A stretch of 64,000 nucleotides of DNA from Neovahlkampfia damariscottae (taxonomy: Eukaryota; Heterolobosea; Selenaionea; Neovahlkampfiida; Neovahlkampfiidae). The DNA is taken from assembly GCA_016618085.1 (NCBI GenBank), contig JABLTG010000091.1, positions 17,302 to 81,301 of the forward strand, given 5' to 3'. Numbering within the stretch: the stretch's first letter is position 1; each line of letters starts with the position of its first letter. Positions 1 through 11,493 of this stretch are shown piece after piece. The position numbers and the translations under genes are program-made. The notes under the pieces were generated by a model. It saw only the letters and a program-made list of their open reading frames with translations, had not been told where the DNA came from and ran no database searches.

Positions 1-637
1 ACCAAATTTATTTGCTCCAATGTTTGATGATGAATTAAAAGTTTTACAATATTATACAAAATTTGTAATGGGATTCAATCCAATAGAATCCAATTCAAAT
101 GTTGGATATGTATCAGCTTTGAATAAATTATCAAAGAAATCATTGATTTATAATAATAAATTAGTTAAGAGTTTTGGATTGATTCATGGTTATCCAAAAT
201 GTAAAACTGTGAATTATTTTGAAGGTATTTGAATAATAGATTTAATAATGAAATAGTTGCAAAGGGTGGTAAATTAGTAAAAGATTATGAATCACATTAT
301 TGGGTTGTATTTCAATTTGAAGATGATAGTGAAATATATGTTGATTTTCAAGCAGCAAGATATTCATTTTTTGATCAATTAGAAGGTTTATAACATATCT
401 ATTTAATTATTTTTTTTTGAATTAGATGGTTCGTTTGTTAAAGTATTTGATCCAGAATCATCTCAAGTTTATAGAGTTGAAAAAGAATCAAAAGTACTTG
501 GTGAAGAATGTCAAAATTTTATAAAAACAAAATATTTGAAAGATCCAAAAGTACAAACACAAGTATTTGATCTATTTGAAGCTGTTATGGAAAAATGTAT
601 TAGAGAATATATTTTAAAAGAAAAGAAGTTTTTATAA
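1..637 (+). CDS. Unrecognised protein, 5' end outside window
   Basis: The frame is already open at base 2, so the first methionine at base 20 need not be the true start. Removing introns at 225-256 and 386-425 joins three exons into one frame ending with TAA at 635-637, giving about 187 visible residues. The protein is charged, shows no membrane segment or signal peptide, and ends in a basic tail. I do not recognise the family. It converges on the AlkB-like gene, with 22 bases between the two stop codons. Confidence 0.7.
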
Positions 638-659
638 AGTCTATATTTTGTTTAACTTT

Positions 660-1517
660 TTATTTAAATTTCAAAAATGATTTTTTAATAGTCTTCTTTA
701 CAACTCTATGGGTTAAAGATATTCTCTTTTCTCTTTTAATTTTATCTCCAATTTTTAATTTTTTTTTTAATAAATGTAAATTTACAATATTGTCTTCTTC
801 TTTTAATTCAAATTCTTCATTTTCATCAATTCCATGTAAATATTCTAAAAATTTAAATTTAATAATATTAGTTGTATTAAACCATCATAAATATCATCTG
901 TAAAGATAATTAAACTTCTTGGTTCTAAAATAAATGAATAATGCTCCTGTTTTTCACTGAATTTATCTTTGGAAAAAGTAATCATGACATAACTTTCAAG
1001 ACTTATACTTCCAACAATATTATCATAAATTGGACCATCTTTATGAGACACTTTTAATCTTATTTTAAAATATATATTTTTAAAATTACTGATTCCTTGA
1101 CCAGGTAAATATTCATTTATCAAAACATGATTTGGTAATTTCTTTTGAAATATTGAACATTCATCTATGATTTAATTTATTTTTTTTGGACTACCATTCA
1201 TTTTTTTTCCAAGTTCGTTTAACCTGTTGAAAAAAGTTGAAAAAGAGATTTTCTATTACCAATCTGGTAGAGGTGAAGACAACATTCCTTGAGCATTTGG
1301 TATTCCACCATGATTTTGTAATCTATTTTTTATTTTTCTTTTCTTACCTTCTATTCAACAAGTTTGTCCATTTGGAAGAATTTTGTGAATAAATCTTCAT
1401 AACAGTTACAAGAATTAAATATTTTACATTTTTAAGTATTTCTTCTTCTTTTTCTTCAGAAATGAATTCAGGTATATAGAAGACGGTGCTAATATTTGGG
1501 ATTTTGAACTTCTCCAT
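660..1517 (-). CDS. ALKBH6: ALKBH6-like 2-oxoglutarate/Fe(II) dioxygenase
   Basis: An AlkB-family oxidative demethylase of the ALKBH6 type, acting on nucleic acid or an unknown substrate. The N-terminus (STVFYIPEFISEEKEEEIL), the stretch NHGGIPNAQGM and the sequence around NEYLPGQGIM follow animal and plant ALKBH6 closely. The iron ligands are visible as HKDG and the later YLHG, and the 2-oxoglutarate-binding arginine lies in SLTHRV near the C-terminus. The gene is split by several introns of about 30-45 nt; removing them restores the family sequence each time. I start at the methionine before EKFKIPN. A CCAATAAAA element lies near 1563, about 50 bases upstream of that start. Confidence 0.88.
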
Positions 1518-1771
1518 TTTTGCACTTGTCCTCAAAATTCGATTCTGTCAAAAAAAACAGTGATCCAATAAAAAATTCTCCTGAATGGGTAGAAGTAGAA
1601 GTTGATTAAATTTCTTTTTTTTTTCAAAAATTGGTTTATTCAAACTATACTCCTACATATAAAAAAATCGCGAGGACTAGACCAATCATGAATCGTGTAA
1701 GTGGCGACTGCCATTGGATGAAAAAAGATTTTTAATTTAAACAAAATAAAATAATAATTATCATTTTTATT

Positions 1772-2283
1772 ATGAAAAAAACTCTATTGTATTCCACAAA
1801 TAAAAACCAGAATTCGAAAGTGTCCAATCACATTTTAGAAATGGAAGCAACAGAAGAAGGAAACAAAGTCAACCTCACTTATGAAATGATTCAAAAGAAT
1901 TTCAGATACTCTATAGATGTTGCTAGCCAAAACTTAGGTGTAACAAAGGAATATTTGAACGAGTCTTGCCGTAAAAATGGCATTAAAAGGTTTGTCACTT
2001 TTTATTTTTTTTTTTACTTTGATGTAGATGGCCATACAGAAAAGGAATGAGATCACTAGAAATTGTTGGAAAACAAGATTCACAAGGAATAACAAAAAAT
2101 GCATTCATGTTGAACCTGGAAGCAGCAGAAAGCTTTAAAGATGCGATAAACAAGAAATTAAAAAGAAAAGAAACGATACCAAACCAAAGTGTGAAACCAT
2201 TAGAAATTGAAAAGCCTTCACTTTCAAAAATCGAAAAAATTGAAAAACCTCGTAAAATGGAATTAAAGAATATTTTAAATTAA
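1772..2283 (+). CDS. RWP-RK domain transcription factor-like protein
   Basis: A small (157 residue) protein carrying an RWP-RK domain, a DNA-binding fold best known from plant nitrate and gametogenesis regulators and also found in some amoebae and other protists. The domain runs from about residue 35: LTYEMIQKNF, then a helix-turn-helix with CRKNGIKRWPYRKGMRSLE. The diagnostic RWPYRK motif appears only after removing the intron at 1990-2027. The C-terminal third is a Lys/Glu/Pro tail without a recognisable domain. CCAAT lies at 1682-1686 upstream. The target genes cannot be told from the sequence. Confidence 0.85.
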
Positions 2284-2312
2284 ATAAAAGTTCATTGTAA
2301 ATAAATAAAAAA

Positions 2313-2898
2313 TCACAAAGATGATTTCAATTGTTTTGGTAAAATTGAATATTCTTCAAGTTCTTTGAATTCTTTTAATGATGCAAAAGTTCTAAATTCA
2401 TCTGCATTTTTGAATTCAATTGAAGACATCTGAAATATGTTTAACTAAAAAACTTTCACTTACTTTTTGATCAAAATTATATTTTTTTAAAACATCTTTT
2501 GTTGTATCATTCATATTTTTAGTATTAAAAAACATGATTAAACCATTATCATATAATTTGTCATCTAAATTCTTAATCCAATTTTCTTCTTTTCCTTTTG
2601 TCCATTCTCTCCAATCGGAAACTATGGAATCTAACAAATTTATATATAATTTTTTTGAATCATTTTGTGTTTTTCCTTTCAAAGAATTCCATTTATCCCT
2701 TTTATTTTTTTTAATTTAAAAATAAATAAACCATTTAGCTCTTTCAATCATTTTAAACCTTGAAGGTTGAATGGTATTGTTATCTCCAAATTTTAATTGT
2801 TTATATATTGCATAGAACTGTAATTTTTGTTCATTTGAAGTTTTTATTTTTGGTCCATGTTGAACAAAATAAATTGCATTGTTGAATTCATCCATCAT
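2313..2898 (-). CDS. Acyl-CoA-binding domain protein
   Basis: An ACBP/DBI-type protein that would bind medium- and long-chain acyl-CoA esters in the cytosol. The domain occupies the first 85 or so residues: FNNAIYFVQHGPKI, FYAIYKQLKFGD, then ERAKWDKWNSLKGK, which are the conserved ligand-contacting segments. The W-D-K-W junction is restored by removing a 37-nt or so intron near 2706-2742. A second intron with a GTAAGT donor lies near 2430-2470. After the ACBP domain there are about 95 extra residues with no domain I recognise, so this is longer than classical 86-residue ACBP. The start is either of two adjacent methionines (2898 or 2895), only 17 bases from the ATG of the divergent NC2-beta gene. 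Confidence 0.85.
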
Positions 2899-2915
2899 TG
2901 ATTTGATTGGTCAAT
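2899..2915. promoter_or_regulatory. 17-bp bidirectional promoter/5' leader with ATTGG box
   Basis: The entire interval between the start codons of the ACBP gene (minus) and the NC2-beta gene (plus) is 17 bases and contains ATTGGTCAAT, i.e. an inverted CCAAT box. It must hold, or overlap with, the core promoter and both 5' leaders unless promoter elements lie inside the coding regions. Confidence 0.7.
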
Positions 2916-3542
2916 ATGTCTAAAAAAATTGAAGAGGATTTGTCTCTTCCAAAATCAACAATACAAAAAATAATAAAAGAACATTTAAAAGCAGATATAA
3001 GATGTTCAAATGAAACTAGAGAATTAATCAGTGAATGTTGTAAGTCTTAATAACTTCCAACTTTTTATTTAGGTGTTGAGTTTGTACAAATGTTGGCAAC
3101 TGAAGCAAATGATATATGTAATAAACAAAATAAAAAGACAATATCTGGTGCTCATATAATTGATTCTTTGAGAAAATTAGGATATGAAAGTTATATAGAA
3201 AAAGCAGAAGAAGTTTTAGAAGAACATAAAGTTGAACAAGAAAAAACTAATAAACCAAAAAAATTCAATACATCCGGTCTAAGTCAAGAAGAATTATTGA
3301 AAGAACAACAAAGATTATTCAATCAAGCACGTAGTAACCATCAAATGACTCATTCAGGGTTATCATCACCTTCAACAGTATTATCGAGTCCTTTGTCAGC
3401 AAATCAACCACAAATGAATGTATTTGATCAAAATTCAAACAGTGGAGCAGGATCACCATTCGTATTTTCATCTTATCAACCACCTAGAGTACAATTGAGT
3501 GAGAAGACTCCAAAAAAAGAAGAAGAAAAAAAAGAAGAATAA
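2916..3542 (+). CDS. DR1: Negative cofactor 2 beta (Dr1) histone-fold protein
   Basis: NC2-beta pairs with NC2-alpha to bind TBP on DNA and block TFIIA/TFIIB recruitment. Exon 1 encodes LPKSTIQKIIKEHLKADIRC and the start of the histone fold; exon 2, after a 33-nt intron at 3040-3072, continues with CCVEFVQMLATEANDICNKQ and KKTISGAHIIDSLRKLGY, matching animal Dr1. The characteristic EELLKEQQRLFNQAR segment follows. The C-terminal tail is Ser/Gln/Pro-rich and ends in a Lys/Glu run. About 197 residues in total. The last 67 bases of coding sequence overlap the convergent gene on the minus strand. Confidence 0.93.
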
Positions 3543-4512
3543 TCATTTATTTCTTTAAATTGTTTATACAATATTTCAATTAAATAAATATAAAATTCAT
3601 CAAAAACTAAAAAAAAACAATCATAAAATAAAATTAAGTATTGATTTAGTTCGTCTATATTTTGTATTTTCAATAAATTTGAAACTAAAATCAAAATTAA
3701 ATCATACATTAATGTAGAGTTGATATCTTTCAATATTTCGTCTTCACTTTCTAAAATAGTTTCTAATTCTTCGGAAATATTTTCTTCATCTTTTTCAATT
3801 TTGAAAGAAAGATAAAATAATATTTTATCAATCTCTATAAATTCTATATTATTAAACAATACTGAAACATAAATCTTTTTAAATTTAAATTCTTCTTCTT
3901 TTATTAAATTCGTAATTATCAAATAAAAGGATGTTACACTTTTGATTAATCTATCATTTAAAATTCATATTTAATTTTACTTGTTTTGAATAAAATTATG
4001 ATTTAAAATTAATGTTTCTTGATGCATAGCAAAGTCAAAATCATGCTCATGATTGTAGATGTTCAAAAATTTAATTTCTTTTAAATTTGATTTGTTGTAA
4101 AAATTTAATAATTCCATTAATTCAGAATTAAACTAATTTAAATATTTTTTAATTAAAAATAATTATTTACAGTTAAATATAAATGATGAGTCAATTTAAA
4201 TATTGATTTTTGTCTTTTTTCTTCAATAATTTCAATTTCTGAATTTTCATTCTTCTTTTCTTTTATTTTTCTCCATAAAGTGTATTTTTCTGAAAATAAC
4301 AAAGTGTCCCATTTCAAAAACGAATTGAAAGAAAATAACTCTTCATTAAACTCTTTCCAATTTAAAACTACAATTTTTAACATTTCATTTTCAATCTCAT
4401 TGAAGTTTGGAAATTCAAAATGTTTTTTTCTTTTGATACTAATTTGGTTCACTTTTGAATTGAATTCACAAAAAATCAATAATTTTTCATTCAGTTTTGT
4501 ATTGAAGTTCAT
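3476..4512 (-). CDS. Unrecognised protein, overlapping NC2-beta 3' end
   Basis: Three exons join in one frame after removing a 38-nt intron near 4134-4171 and a 30-nt intron near 3950-3979, giving about 320 residues. The protein is rich in Phe, Ile, Leu, Asn and Glu with an acidic stretch in the middle, and looks globular and helical, but I recognise no domain. The only in-frame stop lies at 3476, inside the NC2-beta coding region, so the two genes overlap tail-to-tail by 67 bases unless an undetected splice ends this gene earlier. It is divergent from the FKBP gene with 38 bases between the start codons, including ATTGGCCAAAT. Confidence 0.7.
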
Positions 4513-4550
4513 AAGAGAAAAAGTTTTCTTTTTTTATTGGCCAAATTAAA

Positions 4551-5480
4551 ATGAATGTGGTGGACATAACAAAGGACAAAGGAGTCATCAAAGAAATAAT
4601 AAAAGAAGGAAAAGGAAATAATTTGAATGAAAAAGATAGTGTATTCTTAATTCATTATACAGGAAAGAATAAAGATGGAAATATATTTGAAACAACAAAA
4701 AATGAAGCACCAGTTGAATTTGATATTGGAAAAGATGAAATTATCAAAGGTTTAGAATTATCTATACCAACAATGAAAATTGGAGAAATATCTAAAATAT
4801 TAATATTACCTGAATATCATCATGGAAAGTATGTTGAAAAGAAAAAATTAAAAAAAAAAGGAATGGAAGTTTAAATAAAAAGATAAAAAAGAATGAAATT
4901 ATTGAATATGAAATTGAAATATTAAAATGTGAAAAAAAAAAAAAAAATTTTTGGGAGTTGGAATTTGATGAAAGATTAAGAATAGCAGAGTTGAAAAAAG
5001 AAGAAGGAAAAAGTTATTTTTTAGATAAAATATATGATAAATCAAAAAGAAGATATTTAAAATCAATAAAATATTTACAAAACAAAGAGAATTTAAAAGA
5101 AAAAGAAATTAAAAAATTTAATGAAATATCAAATTTATGTTATTTAAATATTGCAGCATGTGAATTAAAATTAGAAAATTATGAAAATGTTATTCATTAT
5201 TGTGATTTATCATTAGAAATTGAAAAAAAAAATAATATCAAAGTAACTTTAAAGTTTGACATTAAAAAAATAGGGATTATTTAGAAGAGCTCAAGCATAT
5301 TCTAACTTATCTGAATTTGAAAAATCAAAACAAGATTTTAATCAAATATTAAAGTTTGATAATATTGAAAAAAAAATTGAAAATCAAGTGAAGAATGAAT
5401 TGAAAATTTTGGAAAAAAATGAATCAAAATATCAAAATCAAATGAAAAAAATGTTTAGTGGAGTATTTAATGAAAAATAA
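4551..5480 (+). CDS. FKBP-type peptidyl-prolyl isomerase with TPR tail
   Basis: An FKBP51/52/AIP-like cochaperone. Residues 10-95 form an FKBP domain (VFLIHYTGKNKDGNIFETT, FDIGKDEIIKGLELSIPTMK, ILPEYHHG). After a 41-nt intron at 4829-4869 a TPR region follows with FDERLRIAELKKEEGKSYF, NLCYLNIAACELKLENY and, after another short intron, GLFRRAQAYSNL. TPRs of this kind usually dock on the C-terminal peptide of Hsp90. Several drug- and substrate-contacting aromatic residues differ from active FKBP12, so isomerase activity is uncertain. The stop (5478-5480) is about 50 bases before the next gene on the same strand. Confidence 0.87.
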
Positions 5481-5532
5481 ATATTTTGAAATATCCAATC
5501 AAAAAACAACTGAGACTTCATTCCAAATTATT

Positions 5533-6980
5533 ATGTCTTTGGAAGATTCTCATGATTTAAAAAGAAAATTCTCTCAAGATGATCTATCTAGTCCAAATAC
5601 TGAAAAAAAGAAAAAGAAATTACCAAAACCTGTACCTCAAGAAGTTGAAACTCCGAAGGTAACAAAATATAATATTTCAAAAAAATAAATAAATATATAG
5701 GCAGGTATAAAGATATTTCAATCTTTTGATGATGAAAATGATGTATTTGAAGATATAAAGGATTCAAGTATTAATAATAAGTCTATTTCACAACCAAATT
5801 ATCAATCTTTAAAAATTCATTGGTTTAATAATTATTATATTAATCATGTATAAGGGACCAGTAATTGAATTTAATGTTTAATTTTATTTGAAAAGACCAC
5901 CAAAAAATATTTTGATTACCAAAAAAAAACATGATGATGAAGTCAATGAAAAATTTGAAGAAATAATTAAATATTTTCAAGAAGAAAAGAAATGCACTGG
6001 TAAAATTTAATACATTTTTTATTTGAATTTTAGTCTACGTTGATCCTTATGTATATGAACAAGAAGATTATGATCACGTTGAAACTTATAGAGAAGAAGA
6101 TCATCCAATTTTACATAAAATTATTGATTTAGTAATTGTTTTAGGTGGTGATGGAACTATATTACATGTATCTAGTCAATTTCCAAATGCTGTACCACCA
6201 ATATTAGCATTTTCAATGGGTTCTCTTGGATTTTTAACTTCATTTGGTAATTAAAACATCATTAATAACCCTTTTCTTTTTTTTTTGAAGATATTAGTAA
6301 TTATAAAGAGACAGTTGAAAAAGTATTTAAAGAGCAAATGTACATGACATTGAGAAATAGATTATCATGTAAGATTATTCGAAAAGATGGAAAAGAAGAA
6401 GAACCATATCAAGTATTGAATGAATTAGTAATTGATAGAGGTTTGAGGTAAATTATATTATGCTTATTAAACATAAAGTCCATTTTTAACTGGTATTGAT
6501 TGCTTTATTTCAAATAAATTCATTACACAAATTCAAGCAGATGGATTAATCATTAGTACTCCAACAGGTTCTACTGCTTATTCAATGTCTGCTGGTGGTA
6601 GTATGGTTCATCCAAGTGTTAATGGAATTTTATTAACTCCAATTTGTCCTCATTCATTGAGTTTTAGACCTGTAAGTAAATATTTGAATCATTAACATGT
6701 AATATAGTTAATTTTACCAAATTCAATTGTTTTGCATTTAAAAATTAATGAAAATGCAAGAGCAACTGCTTATTGCTCATTTGATGGTCGTGGGAGACAA
6801 GAACTAATGAGAGGAGATAAAATTGAAATTAAAATTAGTCACTGGCCATTGCCAAATATCACAAAAACTGATCAAACTTCGGAATGGTTTTTAGGTTTGT
6901 CAAAATTATTACATTGGAATTTGAGAGAAACCCAAAAACCCATAAAAAATCATTCTGAACAAAGAATGAACTTTATGTGA
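5533..6980 (+). CDS. NADK: NAD kinase
   Basis: ATP-dependent NAD kinase producing NADP. After a lysine-rich N-terminus the conserved core is clear: [15 protein letters not shown] (the GGDGT motif), [19 protein letters not shown], and [17 protein letters not shown], followed by [12 protein letters not shown] and [10 protein letters not shown]. Seven introns are removed to obtain about 391 residues; one pair flanks a 6-nt exon at 5855-5860 that restores the tryptophan-rich WDQPPKNILI segment. Exon 1 is exactly 126 nt from the ATG at 5533. The gene ends in TGA. It resembles cytosolic animal NADK in the C-terminal LHWNLR region. Confidence 0.92.
5855..5860 (+). other. 6-nt microexon (GGACCA) in NAD kinase
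   Basis: Flanked by introns 5823-5854 (32 nt, GTTTAA...AAG) and 5861-5895 (35 nt, GTAATT...AAG). Splicing both gives TG-GGACCA-ACCACC, read as W-D-Q-P-P. Skipping it by one 73-nt intron would create an in-frame TGA. Read by eye, no transcript seen. Confidence 0.75.
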
Positions 6981-7068
6981 TTTTGATCAATAATTATTAT
7001 ATTTTTTTTTGGAACATCAAACTTTTGTCTTTCTTAATTTGACCAATCAAATAAGTCCACCTAAATTT

Positions 7069-8196
7069 ATGAACAATGTCGATGTTGAGTACTTTCCAAA
7101 ATTCTCAGAAGTTCCGACGTTTGAAAAATTAGATTTAGAAATACTAAAAATGTACGAAAATTTGATTAAGGAAACTGATACAACTGCAGATGAAAAAACA
7201 ATATTAGCAAACAAAGTTGAACCTCTTTTTATAAATGTTCAATCAAATCATGAAACACCAATTTGTTCACCAATTTTATCGGAAATTGAAACTCATAGTG
7301 TAGATTCACTGCCAAATGAGGAGAATTTATTTTTTGAAGAATTCGAAGGACTACGAAACTTTGTATCTGAACCAAGTCTGTTTGTTGAAGACAAACGAGA
7401 AAATTCATTTGTATCATTATTGAAAAAAACTTTTTCTATGAGAAAATCAACAGATATTAATCAAAAAAATAGAAAGACTCAAAAAAAAAGTGAATCTATT
7501 TCAAGTCCATCCAACGATGAGCCAATGTCAAAAAGTTCAAACTTTATAGAATTTGCAATTAAAAATTCAAATGAAAAATATGATTCATTTATTTCTCCAA
7601 TGTCTTCTCCACGAAAAAAAGGATCAACAGATTTCAGATCAATACTGATTAAAAAAGCGGAGAGAAATTACAAATCTTATACACCTTCTCCTAAACTATC
7701 ACCAAGAACTTTAGATCAAAGTTTAAATTCAGATTCAAGCGAGAATTCACCTCCACAATCATTGCTTTTGAAAAAAAGTATATCATCAATAAATCAACTA
7801 GAAATGAATAAATCAAATTCACCAAAGAGTTCAAGATCAAAATTTCAGAGTTCATTAGAATTTGGAAGATTAATTCAAGGTTCCCCAAAGATTAGTAGTA
7901 TACTACATAGACAAAGAAGAGTTAGATCACCAAAAACACCCAAATCTATGACACCACAAAATATGTCACCTCAAATTTCACCAAGGAAATTAAAAAAGAA
8001 TAATGTCAATTTACCACAAACTAATTCATTAAGAAATCATAAATCCAATTTTTTTCAACAAGTCAAAGATAAGTTATTGAACATTCAATGTGAAGAAATT
8101 CAAGAAATAAAAGAAGAATATTCTGATATTTTGGAATTAAATGTGTTTAGAGATTATAAAAATTTTGATGAAATAAGTTGGAGATTAGGATTGTAA
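7069..8196 (+). CDS. Ser/Pro-rich disordered protein with many SP/TP sites
   Basis: A single open exon of 375 residues. I place the start at ATG 7069 rather than the upstream TTG at 7009, because a CCAATCAAAT element sits at 7043-7052 and would otherwise lie inside the coding region. The middle (roughly residues 130-335) is low complexity and packed with minimal proline-directed kinase sites such as SPRKK, SPKLSPRTL, SPKTPKSMTPQ and SPQISPRK, several with a following basic residue as preferred by CDKs. The C-terminus is more hydrophobic and ends ISWRLGL. No known domain. A cell-cycle phosphoprotein is plausible but this is inference. Confidence 0.75.
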   Translation: MNNVDVEYFPKFSEVPTFEKLDLEILKMYENLIKETDTTADEKTILANKVEPLFINVQSNHETPICSPILSEIETHSVDSLPNEENLFFEEFEGLRNFVSEPSLFVEDKRENSFVSLLKKTFSMRKSTDINQKNRKTQKKSESISSPSNDEPMSKSSNFIEFAIKNSNEKYDSFISPMSSPRKKGSTDFRSILIKKAERNYKSYTPSPKLSPRTLDQSLNSDSSENSPPQSLLLKKSISSINQLEMNKSNSPKSSRSKFQSSLEFGRLIQGSPKISSILHRQRRVRSPKTPKSMTPQNMSPQISPRKLKKNNVNLPQTNSLRNHKSNFFQQVKDKLLNIQCEEIQEIKEEYSDILELNVFRDYKNFDEISWRLGL

Positions 8197-8213
8197 ATAT
8201 TGAAAAATAAAAT

Positions 8214-11200
8214 TTATTCAAGTTGTTTTGTATAATCAATTGAAACAGGATATTTTTGAAAATCTTGACCAGTAACAGGATGAGTTGATTTATCTCTGAA
8301 AGATTTTTTATCTTCTTCTTTTGAATTTAAGCATCTATAATGAATGACAGATAAATCAGGAAATACAGCAAAAACTGAATCACCTATTGGTTGAGTACAA
8401 ACAGAACACATAGTTTTCATATTAACTTCAACTTTTCTTTGTGAAGTAACAAGAGCATGTCTATGATGAGTATCAAGATTTCCAGATTCTGAAACTTTTG
8501 TAAGAACTTTTGATTTTCTATATTTATCTTGAGTTGTTAAAACAGCTTCTCTTAAGAAATGTTCAATTTTTGATAATTCTGTATCTTCTGGAATTAAAGA
8601 TAAAACAGCAGCAGGATCAATATCTCTTGCTCTATAACGTAATAATTCTATTGCCCATTCTTTTTGTTCTAATGATGCTTCTTGACTAAAACAAATTTTA
8701 ACAAATTTTAATAAATAATCATTATAAGTAACAGAAACAGTTGGATTATCTAAGTCTTGTTGTTTTGATTTCTTTTGATTTAATTCATCACAAAATTTTT
8801 CTGCTAAATCTTTATCTTTTAATTTTATTAAAAGAACTTTAATTCCTTCATCATATTCTTTTAAAATTCTATGAAGAATAGATTGTTCTAAATATAAATT
8901 TGTTTGTTGAAGACTTTTTTTAACAATTTCTTTATCATAAAGACATTTTTGTAAATGAACAATTAATGCAGATCTAAATTTTCCAACTAAACCAGGTTCT
9001 TTTCCAGCAGGTACTTTAACATAATTACCAAGAGTATGATTTGATGGCATTAAAGTTGTTAAATTTTTAATTAAAGAAAGAGCATATTGAGTATGATATT
9101 CTTGTTGATCATTTTCTTCAACTTCAATTAAAAATTGAAGATATTGTTGTTGAATAAAAGGATGTGCTTCTAAATATTGTAAAATTGTTTTTGGTCTAAA
9201 AACAACATTTTTTCTTTCTTTTGTAAATATTGCAACTGCTTTTGCTGGATTTTTATCCATTACAGTTTTTGCATATTTTTGAATATTTTGCCAATTATCT
9301 TCTGAACTTAAAATTTCAGTAATTTCATCAATAATATCATTTTCTTCTTTTTTATCTGTAATATCTTTTAAAACTTTTAGAGCATTAACTTTTTCTCCTT
9401 TTGAAACATATAATAATGCTAAAAATCTTTTATGATCATGATATTTTAATAAAGAAACAAAATGTGAATCTCTTGATGCATCACAATTATTCTTATTTTT
9501 TACTAAATTAATAATCTTTTCATAAACTGATGCATCAGAATGAATTCTTGTAAGATATAATTGAAGAAGTGCAAAATCAATTGCTCTTTGTTCTGGTATT
9601 TCTGTTATTGGACAATTTGGATTTCTTATTTTTTCTAAAAATGGTATAAGTGCTGATTCAGCTTTATACATTAAAAGTGAAAGAAATTTTGATTGAAATG
9701 GTCCTTTTCCTGGTTTCATTTTAAAATTTTCTTCATCATAAAAAGGTTGATCATATGATTTTTGAATTGCAATTGATATTTCATTTGGTAATTCTTTTGC
9801 AGGTGATGATAATTTTAATAAATCTAATGGAACTAACATATTTTCAACATGTTTTGTTTTATCAAATGAATATGTATAAGCAGAAAAATCATCTTGTGGT
9901 ACTCCAATTTTAAGAAATTTAGCTAAAATTGGTCTTGCATCAACTGATGCAGCAACATCTGCTGGTAAATCTTTTCTTTTTTTTGCTTCATTTCTACCAC
10001 TAATAAAATTTAAAAATGCTGTTGTAAAATCACAACTTGAAAGTGATCCTAATGCTGTTGCAACTTTTAAACCAATAATATCATCTCTTTTTCCTGACAT
10101 TTCCATTAAAATATTTGCATGTTCAGTTAATGTATCTTTTGTTAATAATGTTCTCATTGTTTCAAATTTTGGTGGAACTAAAATATAAATAGAATTCATT
10201 GAAGATGCATAAAATCTATCTTTTGTACCAGTGAGAAATAATAATGAATCAGCTTGACTTAAATAAGGTGATCCTTCTGGATCTTTTCTACTAATATATA
10301 CTTTTTTACCAGTAAATCTTTCTCTAAATAAATTTCGAACTTCAACTGCTATTTTACCATTGGATTGTTTAACTAAAGCACCAACATATGGAAAAGAAAG
10401 AGCTAATCCACCATGATCAACACCATTTACACCAGGTTCATTACTAAATATAATATCAGAATATTTCATAAATGCTGTTTTTTCCTTTTTTTTCATTTTT
10501 AAATTATAAACTTCTTACATTATCTTCTTTTGAAAAATAAGGAGAAACAATTCCAACTTTATCACTTAACATTTTCTCTGTATTAATATAAACAACATCT
10601 GATCTTTTATCATATTTTACTAAAACAATATGTTTTTCTTTTTCTTTATGTAAATAAATAATTTGTGGTGTATTTGTTCTAACAGAGTCCCACATATTTC
10701 CATATTTTTTATTATTGGTTTCAATTTTTTGACTTTTTGTTGTATAAATGAAATATTTTGGTACACCAGAATTATTAAATGATAAATAATTTCCTGAAAA
10801 AAATAAAGTTTTTAAAGGTTGTGCCATATAAAATGATTCTTGTTCTTTTTTCATATCTGAAATTAAAACACCATCAGAAGTTGCATATTTATAAAATATA
10901 ATTTCTGATTTTTTATGAATAGCAATTCTATGTTTATCTGGATCTTGATCTATACAAAAAAAAAAGGGATAAGTCTAATAATCTTTTTACCTAAACAAAA
11001 ATGATTAATTGAAGCACCAGCAAATTCAATAACACCATTTGAAAATGAACCATCTGAAGCTCTGAAATTCTTTTTTGGAAGTAAAGTTTTCATATCCAAA
11101 ATTTTAATTTTTTTGTTTGAAACATTCATAAAAAATAATAACTGACAAGTTTCATCAAGCAATATTTTTGTAATATGTTTTTGTGTTTCATCTTTATATG

Positions 11201-11417
11201 GTTTTGGTTTAAAATCTTTTGGCCATGTCGCTTTCCATTCATCAACTGAATGATAATCTAATTTAATGTTAAGAAGAAATATTTGTCCCGTTGAGGTTCC
11301 AACATATAAGTCATCTTCATTAGCAGCAGTACACGTAATCATTCCATTAGTTGTTGAGTTCCAAGCATATTTTAAATGTTGTTCTGATGTGTAAATCTTA
11401 TTTTCTAACTTCTCCAT
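8214..11417 (-). CDS. VPS39/TGFBRAP1-family vacuolar tethering protein
   Basis: A subunit of the HOPS or CORVET tether acting in endolysosomal fusion with Rab GTPases. About 1,040 residues in three exons. The N-terminal third is a CNH (citron homology) beta-propeller; the middle contains long helical clathrin-repeat-like sequence (FTKERKNVVFRPKTILQYLE, HPFIQQQYLQFLIEV); the C-terminus is the VPS39-type zinc motif with CSVCTQPIGDSVFAVFPD then VIHYRC. The introns (near 10497-10530 and 10958-10990) have GTAAGA and GTAAAA donors. I cannot separate VPS39 from VPS3/TGFBRAP1 by eye. A CCAATAAAA element lies 8-16 bases upstream of the ATG. Confidence 0.88.
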
Positions 11418-11493
11418 TTTTGATCCAATAAAAAGTATCTTTTCTAATTCACTTCTTATTGGATAACCGAAAAACCAACAAATTTTCTATAAG

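Noticed and set aside
7009-7068. Upstream extension of the SP-rich gene from TTG
   Set aside because: No ATG in frame, and the CCAATCAAAT box of this gene lies inside; the ATG at 7069 is a better start.
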